The notes beneath the pieces are model-generated. The model did not search any database. It saw nothing but the letters and a program-made list of their open reading frames with translations, and was not told the origin of the DNA. This document shows positions 1 to 10,219 of a stretch of DNA of 64,000 bases, one piece after another. The stretch is from positions 804,795 through 868,794 of the forward strand of contig NMRA01000138.1 of assembly GCA_002633005.1 (NCBI GenBank), read 5' to 3'. Origin of the DNA: Phoronis australis. Its lineage: Eukaryota; Phoronida; Phoronidae. The position numbers were made by a program, and so were the translations under genes. Every line of letters begins with the position of its first letter. The stretch's first letter is position 1.

Positions 1-1964
1 GGGGGGGGGGGTTGCAAGTTGCTCCAATGCAAGTTGTTCTTGGGTAACTAGACTAGATAATAATAAGTTGGTTTTACAATCTCATAAAGGTTTAGCTAAG
101 TAATTACGAGCACATCACAGTGTAAAAACAATATATTGAAATTGTACCATTGCTCAAATGAGATTTTAATTAATTTTCAGAAGTAATTGTACAGAACATA
201 TAAACTAAATATCTTCATGAAACACACCCATGCCTGGCTGCCTGTAACAGTCCCAAACAGGGACTCAATTAGTTATAGTATGAGCTTCTCCATGATTAAT
301 GACATTTTCTACTAATATAACTAAAAACTGGGCCCGAACTTTGTTAAAAATAAATTGGGACTTAGTCCTTAAAATTAGGGGAATCTCGAGAAAAGGTCCC
401 TAGTACTTACTGTCAGTAATATTGGGAATTCAACGTAGAGTTTACTCTTGATTTGTATCAAAGCCGAAATTTGACTAAAGTCATGTAACTGAGTGTAAGA
501 CAGGACAATCAGTGTTTTTACAAATTAGTCCACAAACACAAGGTAGGTTAAAGATTGTTAGTCAAGTATCTACACGAGACTGTTTCATGCAACCAAGCAC
601 TGAAGAATCACTGTTAAACCCAAACAAATTCACAAACAAATGCGGCCTCATGGCTTCATGGCTATGTACTTTTACACTGCTTAATCTGATTGTCACAGTG
701 TACTTTTATGTACACACTCAATCAAGACTGCATGTCAGCAACACTGACAGATACCTGATACAATACTGGTAATAACATTGTAAATTACAATTCAAAGGAT
801 CAAAGGTCCAATGGCAGCTAATGGTATTTTTCTTGTCCTATACTTGGGAACAAAACTAACAGCACATTACAGTAAACTATTAGTTAGTTCAGAATTTGAT
901 AACAGTAGCATAATGAACATCTCACTATTTAATGGCAAGACATGACATGTGTCAAAAATTGTAAGCTAGCTGAGTTTACCCTGTTAAGCTGGCACTAAAC
1001 CAAAAATTGAATTATGCCTTTCTCTCTCATAAATTGGTTTCACAGTATTCCTTAACCGTGATAGGATTCCATGTCCTTTACCAGCAAGAAAGATGATAGT
1101 GCCGAAACTATCAGTGACTCAAGAAAGTGCTTCCAGAGTTTATTGGGGTAGGTCAACCCTAAAATTGCAGATTTGAAAATGGCATTGTTTGTATGCATTG
1201 CCAGTGAGTAGAAAAACAGGAATGTCGAAAAAATCAGCAACTCATATCGATGCTTCAGTCAGTCTATTGGGCTTGGCCAACCCTAAAACGGCAAATTTGA
1301 AAATGGCGCACAAACGCATTGCCTGGAAGTTGGTACGGGAAACAGAACCCTATAAAAGTAAGGAATATTATGAAATACATTTTGATGACAGTAAAATGCC
1401 CATTCCATTTTCATTTTTAGTTAAGCTAAACAAGGCAAAAGCCAGCTCAAAAGGTGCTAGAAACTTGTCTCCTGTCCAAAATTAACCTTTGATTTAAGCA
1501 ACTTAAAACTGGTCTCAAGTTGCTTCATACTCAGGCTGGAAATGTTTTCTAAGTTATGTAACATTAGGTAACAACTGACATTTTATGCAAACTTAAGTCT
1601 AGTCAGAATGCCACCTGTGGCCACACCACGCCACCTAATGAATTTAAGTCCGAGTACATTTCTGCCCCAAACCGGGACTTCAACCGGGGACCTTCGGTCA
1701 ATATATTAATATAAACTGAGAGTTTGTTTTTGCTCATCTTGTAAGGAGCTGGTCTCAATATAAACCATCAGAAAAAGACGGTCCAGTCAAATTACTGAAC
1801 CTAGTCTCAAGTACTAAAAACCAATAACACCAAGCACACAAGTCACTTCTAATCTGAGTGGGGAACAACTACAGACAATGTTATTGCACATTTAAGAACT
1901 CCTCAACGGTGAAGCAACTGCACATGAAATCAATGTAAATTTTGAAATTCAATTCAAAACTTAC
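1..1964. other. Left-edge non-coding sequence, possible TMEM63 intron
   Basis: The window opens with 11 G residues. No open frame here has convincing coding character. If the exon at 1,965-2,105 is real, this stretch is its first intron on the minus strand. Around 1,105-1,180 and 1,240-1,310 there are two diverged copies of a short dispersed repeat, described separately. Confidence 0.5.
1105..1312 (+). repeat. Two diverged copies of a dispersed repeat
   Basis: Two segments share the order 'cag agttTATTGGG', then 'GCCAACCCTAAAA', then 'AAATTTGAAAATGGC', one near 1,130-1,180 and one near 1,258-1,310. Related sequence occurs at 63,330-63,420 and, more weakly, at 54,700-54,765 and 56,470-56,525. 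The 98-residue open frame that crosses the second copy (1,189-1,485) is most simply explained as repeat sequence and is not called as a gene. The repeat class is unknown. Confidence 0.5.
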
Positions 1965-2105
1965 TAGCCAGCAGACAACATTGATGATCAAGTTCTCTGG
2001 AATTCCCTCAAAGTTGGTAAGGTTGAAGAACTCTGTCCTGTTCAACTTCTTGGAGTAGTATCGGTCGCACAGCTCTGGGGAGTCAGAGCTGGTAGAGAGG
2101 TCCAT
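1965..2105 (-). CDS. Candidate first coding exon of a TMEM63/CSC1-like channel
   Basis: On the minus strand an ATG at 2,105 opens 47 in-frame codons ending at a strong GTAAGT donor (959-964 of the 1,9xx block, just below 1,965). The peptide is hydrophilic for about 30 residues, with a likely N-glycosylation site (NRT, and NLT just after), followed by FEGIPENL and a hydrophobic run ending INVVCWL. TMEM63 proteins, which are mechanically or osmotically gated cation channels of the plasma membrane and endomembranes, have an equivalent extracellular N-terminus, then an F-G-GIP-x-x-L motif leading into the first membrane helix. The remaining exons would lie to the left, beyond the window; I could not find the next one within 1-1,964. 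The assignment rests on one short exon, so an unrelated membrane protein is possible. Confidence 0.45.
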
Positions 2106-2762
2106 GGCGTATTTTTCAATACCGCATCATCCAGTACCTGAAGACAAGTAAACACATGTGTATCTAAATTTGAAAGCTGGTACATGGTGGCAAGGAGGCA
2201 AAGAGGTACATGGTGCATCTTCAGGGCCATACTATCCAATACCTAAAGACACAGGTAAAAAGCAAAGTTAGCAGCTGACATGCAGCACCAAATTAAGAGC
2301 TAGGGGGACCGTGCTGTCTTCAGTGACGGAGTGCTATGTGGTACCTAAAGGTCACAAGACATAGAAGTTACAAACAAGTCTTCCAAAGGTAAGAAGAAAA
2401 TGCAAAACGCGAGAAGAGTATGGTGTGTCTTCATCACATCATCTGGAGCTGCCAGAGAGACACACTGCTTCAGGGAACAGACAGGAAGAGAGCTGAAAAG
2501 TGTCATCTCACAAAATTTATAATAAGGAACACAAATCAAATAACAAAAAAAGTCTTTAAAAAGACAAAACTCCACTATAATAAAGAGGTCCAATGTGCAT
2601 CTTCACTGAAGCATCATCCAGTACCAGAGGGTCACAAGACATGGATGTTGAAGGTCAAACACAGTACCCTGCCCCCCCCCCAAAGTAAGGGGCTTGTCTT
2701 CATTGCTACATCATCTGGTACAAAAAGATTACAAGAAATGACAAGAGACCAACTGCTCCAGC
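2098..2762. repeat. Degenerate tandem array, unit about 100-115 bp
   Basis: A block resembling GTGCATCTTCA, then GCATCATCCAGTACC, then GGTCACAAGACATGG recurs near 2,100, 2,205, 2,310, 2,415, 2,590 and 2,695, with heavy divergence and one long interval. It begins inside the 5' end of the candidate TMEM63 exon, so that exon's upstream region is repeat-derived. Open frames on both strands here are by-products of the repeat. Confidence 0.55.
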
Positions 2763-2970
2763 GCTGAACTGTGGAAGGCATGTGTCAAATGGCTACATGT
2801 CATTACTTATCTTGCTTGGCCAAGAGCAATCCTACTTATGAAATAGAATATTGACTCAAAAGGCCTCGTTTTATTTTGATTTGATATCTATTGATACCAC
2901 TCTAACATAGAGCAACTAACCAAGCCAAGTGCATTTTGCAATTAACACGTTTCCACACACTCTCTCAACA

Positions 2971-3058
2971 TCTAAATGTACGCTCAACAAGCTCCAGTCA
3001 TTCACTATGAGACTTCTAAATGTACGCTCAACAAGCTCCAGTCATTCACTATGAGACT
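2971..3058. repeat. 44-bp direct tandem duplication
   Basis: A 44-bp unit beginning TCTAAATGTACGCTCAACAA occurs twice back to back (2,971-3,014 and 3,015-3,058) with no difference that I can see, which implies a recent duplication or an assembly repeat. Confidence 0.9.
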
Positions 3059-5298
3059 TCAATATATTCACCAAGTTCAATCCAATATCGTCCAACATCA
3101 ACTAAAATATTGAACAAGCATAACAGGCAATCAATAAAAAGTGCAGAGTACCTGTGGAATCATGAACACCACCACAAGACTTTAAACACCAGCATATACA
3201 TAACACAATCACTGTCACGCAGCACATACCTTTGTGATAAATCCATCACTTCTAATAGTTTTTGTGCAAAACAATTAACCTTGGTGACACATTTTTACAA
3301 CCTTCATAAGATTTAAGCATTTCAGAAGCCATATACTGTCCATAACTAGTCTGCTTCACTAACAAGAATTACGAAGCATTGCGGAATATGAACTGAAGAG
3401 CACTTGCAACCATATGTGCAAAGAGTAAAGAGACACTTGTTTGCATTCACCCAGTTCACTTTCAAAAAAATGTTGCTGCATTACTTCAAGCGAGAATTGG
3501 TAGGTATAGGTATCCCTAACATACCTGGCTGCATTCAATCTGTTATCACTACGTAATTCAAGAATACTGTTGATAACAGTGATATGGACATGACCTGGAA
3601 GACAAACCTTCCATGAACACCATACCTACACAAACAAGCCCAGGTTTAGATTAACAGCTGTGGTGCAGTGTGTAATTAAAATAAGACTTCAGTGTCACTA
3701 GTGGAAAGGGGAGAAAATCAATGCATCTAGTGAATAAATTATGGAGTGCAAGCAAAGGAAAGAGCCCTCCAATCAAATATAACTCAAGATGGAACGGACG
3801 TGCCCGTGCAGAAGGATGACTATTTCATCAGGCGCGTACTCAGGGGGGTCTCGGGGGGAGAGCAATTTGGCGAAGTGGGCAAAAAGGTCCACCTCAGACA
3901 AACAGAAACTCCGAAAAAAGTAGAAAACAAGACAAAAAGGCAGGAACCACCAAAATTCCGCGAATACACAAGTAAGCTCTGAACGTACCCCCTTCAATCT
4001 TAATAAAGGTCTACAATACATTCTCAAAAATTCGAGCGCCCCCATTTTTAGGACTGGTGTGCACATGTTCACGATCAATTTGAATCTAAATAGGGAGTTG
4101 CGTCAAAAGTTAGGATTTTGTCTTAAATCTCCATAATTATGAATCCGATTGAAAATTAAGTTATAATATGCAAGTGAAATAAGACACAGGAGGGCAGTGA
4201 CAACACAGTTGCAGGACACAGATAGTAACTTATGCACTTTCTAACATCACTTGTATAGTTATGTTCACAGGGAGTGACAGCAGCAGGTTGGATGTTCAGG
4301 ACAGATTGAAGTAACTGCAACCAGGTGTTAGCAAGTTTCTCATTAGTTGAGTCTGCACACATTCTTGGGTCAAAGTTTTTATTAAAAAAGGAAGACATCT
4401 GTTGTATGCAGTGAAGTGCAAGCCTGCAAATTAGCACAGGTATATGTAGTTATGAATCTGAGAGCGCTGGTTACAGGTGGTAGTAAGCAATGGACAGACT
4501 ATAGGGGCACCACCAGTACAAGACTGATGAAGCACAGAGATTAGGTTAAGCTTCAGCTGTAATTTTTTTTTTAATTAATTTGCATCAGATTTCAGTAAAG
4601 CATCAAGGGCTCATTTTAAGTACTAAGTTCGATCTTTGATAAAATGGTTCTAACTTCGATTTTAATTTGCACACAGTTCATTAACGACATGCTTCGTGAA
4701 GGTGGTCATTAAATCCGACTAAGAAAAATTACCAACTGTAAACAGCATCGAATTTGCAATAATGTGCCCGCAACCGCTTTAGCTGCGGCACACTTATGAC
4801 CTTTGACACAGTGGATCACAAATCTGAACTTTAATTGGTTTAAAAGTGTAACAGCAAGAGTGTTCAGAGTCACCAATCACACGTCTGAGCTGCAAAGCAA
4901 CCTACACCTTGCAATCCTTTTTCTTCATCCTGACAATCCCAGTCGAAGCTCGAAAATATAATCATTGAAGTATGTGAAGTGCAGTTTAAGAAAGTTTGTT
5001 TACAGTTATTGCAAAAATCCAGCAAAATGAGGATGCGACATATCCCATCCTATCGAACAGTTGCTGCAAAAAGTTGAATATGTAGTTTGCCAAACACACA
5101 TTGTGTTTTGCACAACAATGAATCACACTATGGAGCAAACAACTTGAAGATTTGTAACGGCTCTACATCACAAAATAAGTTCACAAAAAGGATTCAGCAA
5201 ATCACACGCCACTTTATGTTCCTTCCGAAAATTCTTTAAAGTCCCTTTTAGACATCAACTTTTGATCCAGTGCAACTGACACAGATCAACTTGATCGG
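3059..5298. other. Intergenic sequence with repeat fragments
   Basis: No gene is supported. Around 3,790-4,070 a GC-richer block contains the words GGCGCGTACTCAGGGGGG and TCGGGGGGAGAGC, typical of a dispersed G-run repeat; similar G/C-run blocks recur at 5,690-5,760 and 20,760-20,890. Open frames of 78 and 101 codons cross it on opposite strands, and neither resembles a protein I recognise. Confidence 0.4.
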
Positions 5299-5625
5299 TG
5301 TCAAGTGGCCGTTTACACACGCAATTTCATTAACTGTGGCAAGACGGAAGTTGTACACTGGAGAGAGGAATGCACGTGCGCAGGTTTTCAAATAGCGGGA
5401 GTTGCAGAGACAGAGAACCTGTATGTAGGTCATTGCACAAGTGCAGTAGAGATGATCCTTTCTGCCTTGCCCAAGTTTCGCGTTTAGATGTATAATTGAC
5501 ACGGAGCAAGATGTGAAGGCGCAAATTGCCTCACCTAACAATCGTGCCAATCCCGTTTACACGCTGGAACATCTCGTTCCAAGTCAGCTGATCCGTGTCA
5601 ACTTTTGTAGTGTAAACGGCACTTA
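5299..5625. mobile_element. Possible short inverted-repeat element
   Basis: The words AAGTGGCCGTTTACAC near 5,300 and GTGTAAACGGCACTT near 5,610 are inverted copies (one extra G), about 325 bp apart. A further word, CCCGTTTACACGCTGGAA, lies inside at about 5,555, and a diverged copy (CCCGTTTTCACGCTGGAA) occurs at about 58,795 in PPIP5K intron 26. This fits a small non-autonomous element, but I see no clear target-site duplication. Confidence 0.3.
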
Positions 5626-5689
5626 ACTCACCTACAGCCAAACAAAAACACAGTCACATAAAAGATTAAAGCAAATGCCAACCCACCAA

Positions 5690-5760
5690 TACCTTCATAG
5701 GCGGATTTAGGGGGGGGGGGGGGGNGGGGGGGGCCCAGGGGGCCCAGGCCCCCCCTTGAC
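5690..5760. repeat. Poly-G/poly-C repeat tail with an N
   Basis: GGCGGATTTA is followed by a run of about 23 G interrupted by an N at 5,725, then GGGCCCAGGGGGCCCAGG and a C run. It resembles the end of a dispersed repeat also seen at 20,765-20,880. The homopolymer length is probably unreliable. Confidence 0.6.
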
Positions 5761-6666
5761 TGCCACAAAATAATAAAACAGTAAGAGCATAGGGAAATGT
5801 TGATGAAAAAAGATTTAAATGTGTGCAGTTTTTGTGTTGGGGGGGGCTCAGATCCAATTTCAAGTGTCAAATTCGGAACACGGCGCATTCGTAACGGAAC
5901 TATGGCTAAGTATAGGCTCTCCCGCGATATCCCAGGCGACCGGCTGTGGCGCTGCACACTACGACCCCGTTTCCGTCGTCTGCTCCACTGTGCAATGAAG
6001 AAAATTTACTTCATTTTTTAAAGAAAATGGAACCTGAGTGACGATGAAAAAACAGAAGCTGCTGGTAAGATGTGAATTTTAATCGAAGCCTTAGTAAATC
6101 ACTCAGAAACTCGCAATACTCTCTTTGTCAAACCTTATCTTAAGATGATTTCCAAAGCAATCCCGTCATTATTGCCAACAAGAAAAACGGATTTGGTCTT
6201 TTAGGCATTTGAAGACTGTTTTAAATACGACAAATTTGTTAAGAATTGATGGCACAAAATATAAAACGTGTAATAAGCATTACAAAAACAAGTAGGTTTC
6301 GCGCAAACGCTGTGGACCATAAACAAGTAGGTCTCTTAATCTGACATTACCAGTTAAATCGTGGTGGTGTAGTGGTAACGCAGTAGTAGTCATGATTGCA
6401 GTTGTACATACTGTAATAGTTTGTAGTTATGGGCAAAGGCCACAGTTCAAGGGGCTGATTTTGATGTTATCACTTGTCCGAGTGAAAGAAAACCCTTGTC
6501 TACATCCTGTCTCAAGACACTTAAAAAAGGTATAGCTGACAAAGAGCACACTTGATGGGGTTTCTCAAAGATGAAGACATTCAACAAAGCCACTGGAAGT
6601 CTTTGCCTTGCTATGTTCACTGGAAAAATGAGTAGCAAAAAACTAACCAAAACTTGCGATGTTGGC

Positions 6667-7880
6667 CTTTTATTTATACATTTATTGGCAAAGAGAAAAA
6701 CATTACAATACCACAAAAAGACAAAGAACACCATAGACACCCACACGCACACACATATATACCCCACAACTAATCCACTTGACTGCTAAGAAAAACCGTT
6801 TCAAAGTTACACCATCTTTTTTGTATAAATTCTAAATTCAAATCATTACAAGCACATTTCACTCATATTATATTCTTTGATGAAGTTAAAAAATCTACTT
6901 AGAAGTAATCTTTTTTATTCAAACTTTTGAGTATAAATAAACTGCTTACCCAATAATAAAACAATGTTTTTAAATTTTTCTTTTTATCATAAAAGCCAAA
7001 AATAACGTTGTTGCAGGAGAGAGTGCCGATACACTGGGAATTTGCTTTGTTTAGAATTTCGTTATTAACTTTTGTCCAAAATGAATTTACTGTTTCACAT
7101 TCCTAAAATAAGTGTTTCAAAGTCTCTTTCGATTGTCCACAAAAGGAACAAGAGTCGTCATCCGTAACTTGAATTGTTTTTAAAAATGAGTTAGTAGTCA
7201 AAATTCTCGTCAAGAGTCTGAACTGAAGCCACCAAATTCTTGGGTCTCTTGTTGTGTTATATAGAAGGGAATAAACATCTTCCCATGAAAAATTAGTTGT
7301 GCTTACGTTCAGTTCGTTGACCCATTTTGACTCCGCTTTTGAGACTTTGGAACTATAATTTAATTGTGTACAGATATGTTGACACCCTCTTCCACCACTT
7401 TTCAGTTTCATTAAGATCGTTCGCATAACAGAACAATACGCATTAAAACTAACAACTCTATCAATACCACATTTCTGTTGGTACTTAAATATCACTGAAA
7501 TTGGACTATTATACTCCATAAAGTTCGTTTTGATACCTAAAATATCCACAATAAATCTATAGCTCAAAATATTACCGTCTGGGGAAAACAAGTCCTTTGT
7601 AAAGACTATGCCTCTATTGCACCAGTTCCTGTAGAAAATACTTTTTGCTCCTGCCTTCAGATCACTGCTAAACCATAAAGGTTGGTTAAGAAAATTTATC
7701 TGATTTTTGATCTTCAAACAATTTCCAAAGGAGATTCGACATTCAAAAAAATCTTTCCAGGCACAAAATATCATGGCTGCCCTAGTGCAAGACAGGAGAA
7801 AGAATACAAATGCTCTTGCACTCTCAATTCCAGACTTTAAGTTGCGCTATATGTCATTGCAAACCAGGCTTTTGATAATC
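6667..7880 (-). pseudogene. Decayed L1/Tx1-type LINE 3' end (ORF2 C-terminus)
   Basis: A 223-codon minus-strand frame (7,774-7,103) reads as the C-terminal region of a non-LTR retrotransposon ORF2. It has a WWLQFRLLTRILTTNSFL segment followed by a CSFC...HLF zinc-knuckle-like cluster, the usual arrangement after the reverse transcriptase in L1/Tx1 elements. Reading continues past an in-frame TAG near 7,101, where the family has Trp in its HLFWEC motif, for about 65 more codons to 6,899. Further C-terminal-like sequence appears in other frames to about 6,790, so there are also frameshifts. Upstream, the frame stays open a little beyond the ATG and then meets a stop near 7,850. A 3' UTR-like segment with two AATAAA-type signals ends near 6,667. 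The element is 5'-truncated and inactive. Confidence 0.7.
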
Positions 7881-7889
7881 ACTAGTTGT

Positions 7890-9034
7890 CTGAAGGGTTC
7901 CTGAATTCACGCCAAAAATTCAACATTGAACAAGGATATGCTCTAAAAATGGTGGGACTTCTTTATCTGGGTAGAGCAGAGGTCAAATGTTTGGACTTCG
8001 TAACTATTTACTCAAAACTACTGCAGGGAACTACAGAATGCCAGTCATGGTAAACACTTCCCATTCAGTCCACACAATCACGGTCAAACCTCACTCACTC
8101 CATTTTTGAGGAGCTACAAAGGCCTGAACTGTGGTCTTAAAATCTATAAAGTTGTTTGGACATTCTAAATGTCAAGAATAAAATGCTGTTATTATTTATT
8201 ACATAGTTAAATGAGCAACACTGAAAGTTCCGTTTAGTACAAACCATGGTAATAACAAAGTCAAGTTTTTAGGTCATTGTTAATTTTGTTGCGAAAATTG
8301 CAAAAGCTCATCCTCCCCATTGGTAGTCTGAGGGCCATAATTGGGATGATAAGTCTGCTCACAAGACCAAGACACTGTCCAAATGGATTGTACATTGTGG
8401 CTTCATAATTCTTCTGCTATCAAGCAAAAAGGTTTAAGCTGATAGCATGTCAGATCAGATTAGAGAACAAAGCAATCAGAGAATACATGTCTCAGCAATA
8501 ACTCAGGTGACCTGTTTGGTAATAGTCATTTTACAGTGGTCCCCCATTTTGAGAACAAGTTTTCTCCACAGAATAGCTGGCATTAAACTGGTTCTCAAAA
8601 TACAGGACTTCAGTAAGTGACCAATGTCAGATGTTCTTCCCTGCCAGTTCCTGTTAGCATATATTTGGTGATTTCCCATGATTTTAAAAACTGACAACTT
8701 TATTACATCAGACTTTGTTAACACAATATGCAGTATCCCAAAATTGCTCATGTCCCGATCTTAAAAGAATTAAGAATATTTAGTTTCAGCACAAAATGTC
8801 CCGAGCTGGAGAATTTTATGGCACCATGTAAGCTAGAAATTTAAAGCCCAGTGTGACAGTGGTCATCTTCACACAGTTCTTATCCTGTTGGGGTACAAGC
8901 TTCGCCCAGTGATACTCAAGTCAAGAATTTGGAACATCCAACTTTCCAGCACATAACCATACTTTCACTTTTCAACCTCACTGTATAATTTCTGGTGGAA
9001 TGTATGGTATAACAGAAACCACTACAACTCCTTT
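7890..9034. other. Intergenic sequence, nothing recognised
   Basis: AT-rich sequence between the LINE remnant and the LTR element. The only notable open frame (minus, about 80 codons near 8,500-8,750) has no recognisable domain. Confidence 0.5.
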
Positions 9035-9038
9035 GTTA
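9035..9038. repeat. Target-site duplication (left) of the gypsy element
   Basis: GTTA immediately precedes the left LTR and GTTA immediately follows the right LTR (16,027-16,030). A 4-bp duplication fits Ty3/gypsy integration. Confidence 0.75.
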
Positions 9039-9690
9039 TGTAACGGGAATCGGTGGAGCGACCAGCACCGATCTACCTAGTTTCTAAAATGTCGACTGTT
9101 CGTAGCCGATAAAAATATTTGCAGCGTTGTGTACTTTTTCACTCGTTCGAATCGCATACGAGAGAACCATGGTGACAACTTATAGAGAGTGAAACAAGAG
9201 AGAAGTAGATAAATATGCTGAATTTTATTATGCGATATATATGAAACACAGATCTACAAACTTACAACTCATCGCTAACTTCCGTCGTCATCGCAGCTTT
9301 AACTTTTAGCCCAAAGAATTTATAGACAGGAAGAATTCGCTAAAAACGTCAAAGTCCAAATTTAAAAGGCCCAAACAGTTAGTTTTGCTCAGCTGAGGTT
9401 CCTTGCGGATAGAGTCGAGACCCGGCAGAATCCGAAGTTTTAGCGTGAGGGGCCCATTTTTATAGGCGTATTCGCACCGCGAATGTTCCAAATTACGCTA
9501 AAATAGGGGTCTCAAGATAAATGTGAAAACCAATCAGAATAGAACTAAAAATTTCGTCATCGGAAGTTCCATATAAGGAATTGACCATCTTACACCCCTT
9601 TACAATATAATAACACACTCTAGCTTCTGAAACTAATCTGACGACTCGTCTTCACTCATGGCTCCATTAATAGACGGCGCTCCCGTCACA
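9039..9690 (-). repeat. 3' LTR of the gypsy element
   Basis: 652 bp, bounded by TG...CA, and the direct copy of 15,373-16,026. On the coding strand it begins TGTGACGGGA and ends TCCCGTTACA, so its two ends are themselves near-perfect inverted repeats. By eye I count roughly two dozen differences from the other LTR, concentrated in a block near 9,377-9,412, plus one 3-bp indel. That means an old but not ancient insertion. Confidence 0.92.
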
Positions 9691-9705
9691 CTCCCCCTTT
9701 CTCAG
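9691..9705 (-). other. Polypurine tract of the gypsy element
   Basis: On the coding strand the sequence GAGAAAGGGGGAG abuts the first TG of the 3' LTR. This is the expected position and composition for the plus-strand primer. Confidence 0.8.
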
Positions 9706-10219
9706 ATCTAAGGTACACTGTACATAGATGCAAGTCATGAGTGAAACAAAAATAAAACTAAAATAAAACTAAAATAAAAAGAATACAGCCAGTTACCAAA
9801 CACCTAACTCGTGCACACTACATAATACACGGAACGTGCCAAACATAACAATCTTCTATTTCATACGCAATCAAGTATTATGTAAAAACGGATCTAACAA
9901 CTAACAACTGTGACAGTAAGTGATCCTACAACAATGATATAAAAAAACTAGGTTAGCATTGCAAGGCACACAGACCGGTTGTGTGGCCGTACAACAAAAA
10001 TGATACAAAAAGAACACTTATACCAAACTCAGTCTCAACTATCTATATGGCATCTGGGACGTCTGCTTTCCTCCGCGGCAGCAATCCGTGCCCAATATTG
10101 ACGGTTAACAACCACCATGGTTCCAACGGTCCCGTGGCCTTTCTTTTTAACATGTCGGTTGACTTGACGCCGTCGTTGGTGACGAAACCCACAAGAGCTG
10201 CATACGGAAATCGTTTTGT
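9706..10219 (-). other. Non-coding 3' region of the gypsy element
   Basis: Sequence between the pol stop and the polypurine tract. No env or other frame is present on the coding strand; a 113-codon frame on the opposite strand (9,981-10,322) is a shadow overlapping the pol end. Confidence 0.6.

Noticed and set aside
1189-1485. 98-codon plus-strand frame
   Set aside because: Its core lies in a dispersed repeat with copies at 1,105 and 63,330, and no splice sites or domain support it.
3746-4078. Opposing frames of 78 and 101 codons
   Set aside because: They cross a G-run dispersed repeat and resemble no protein; frames on both strands of the same DNA suggest chance.
5628-5957. 109-codon minus frame with a proline run
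   Set aside because: The run is the translation of a poly-C/G tract containing an N, not coding sequence.
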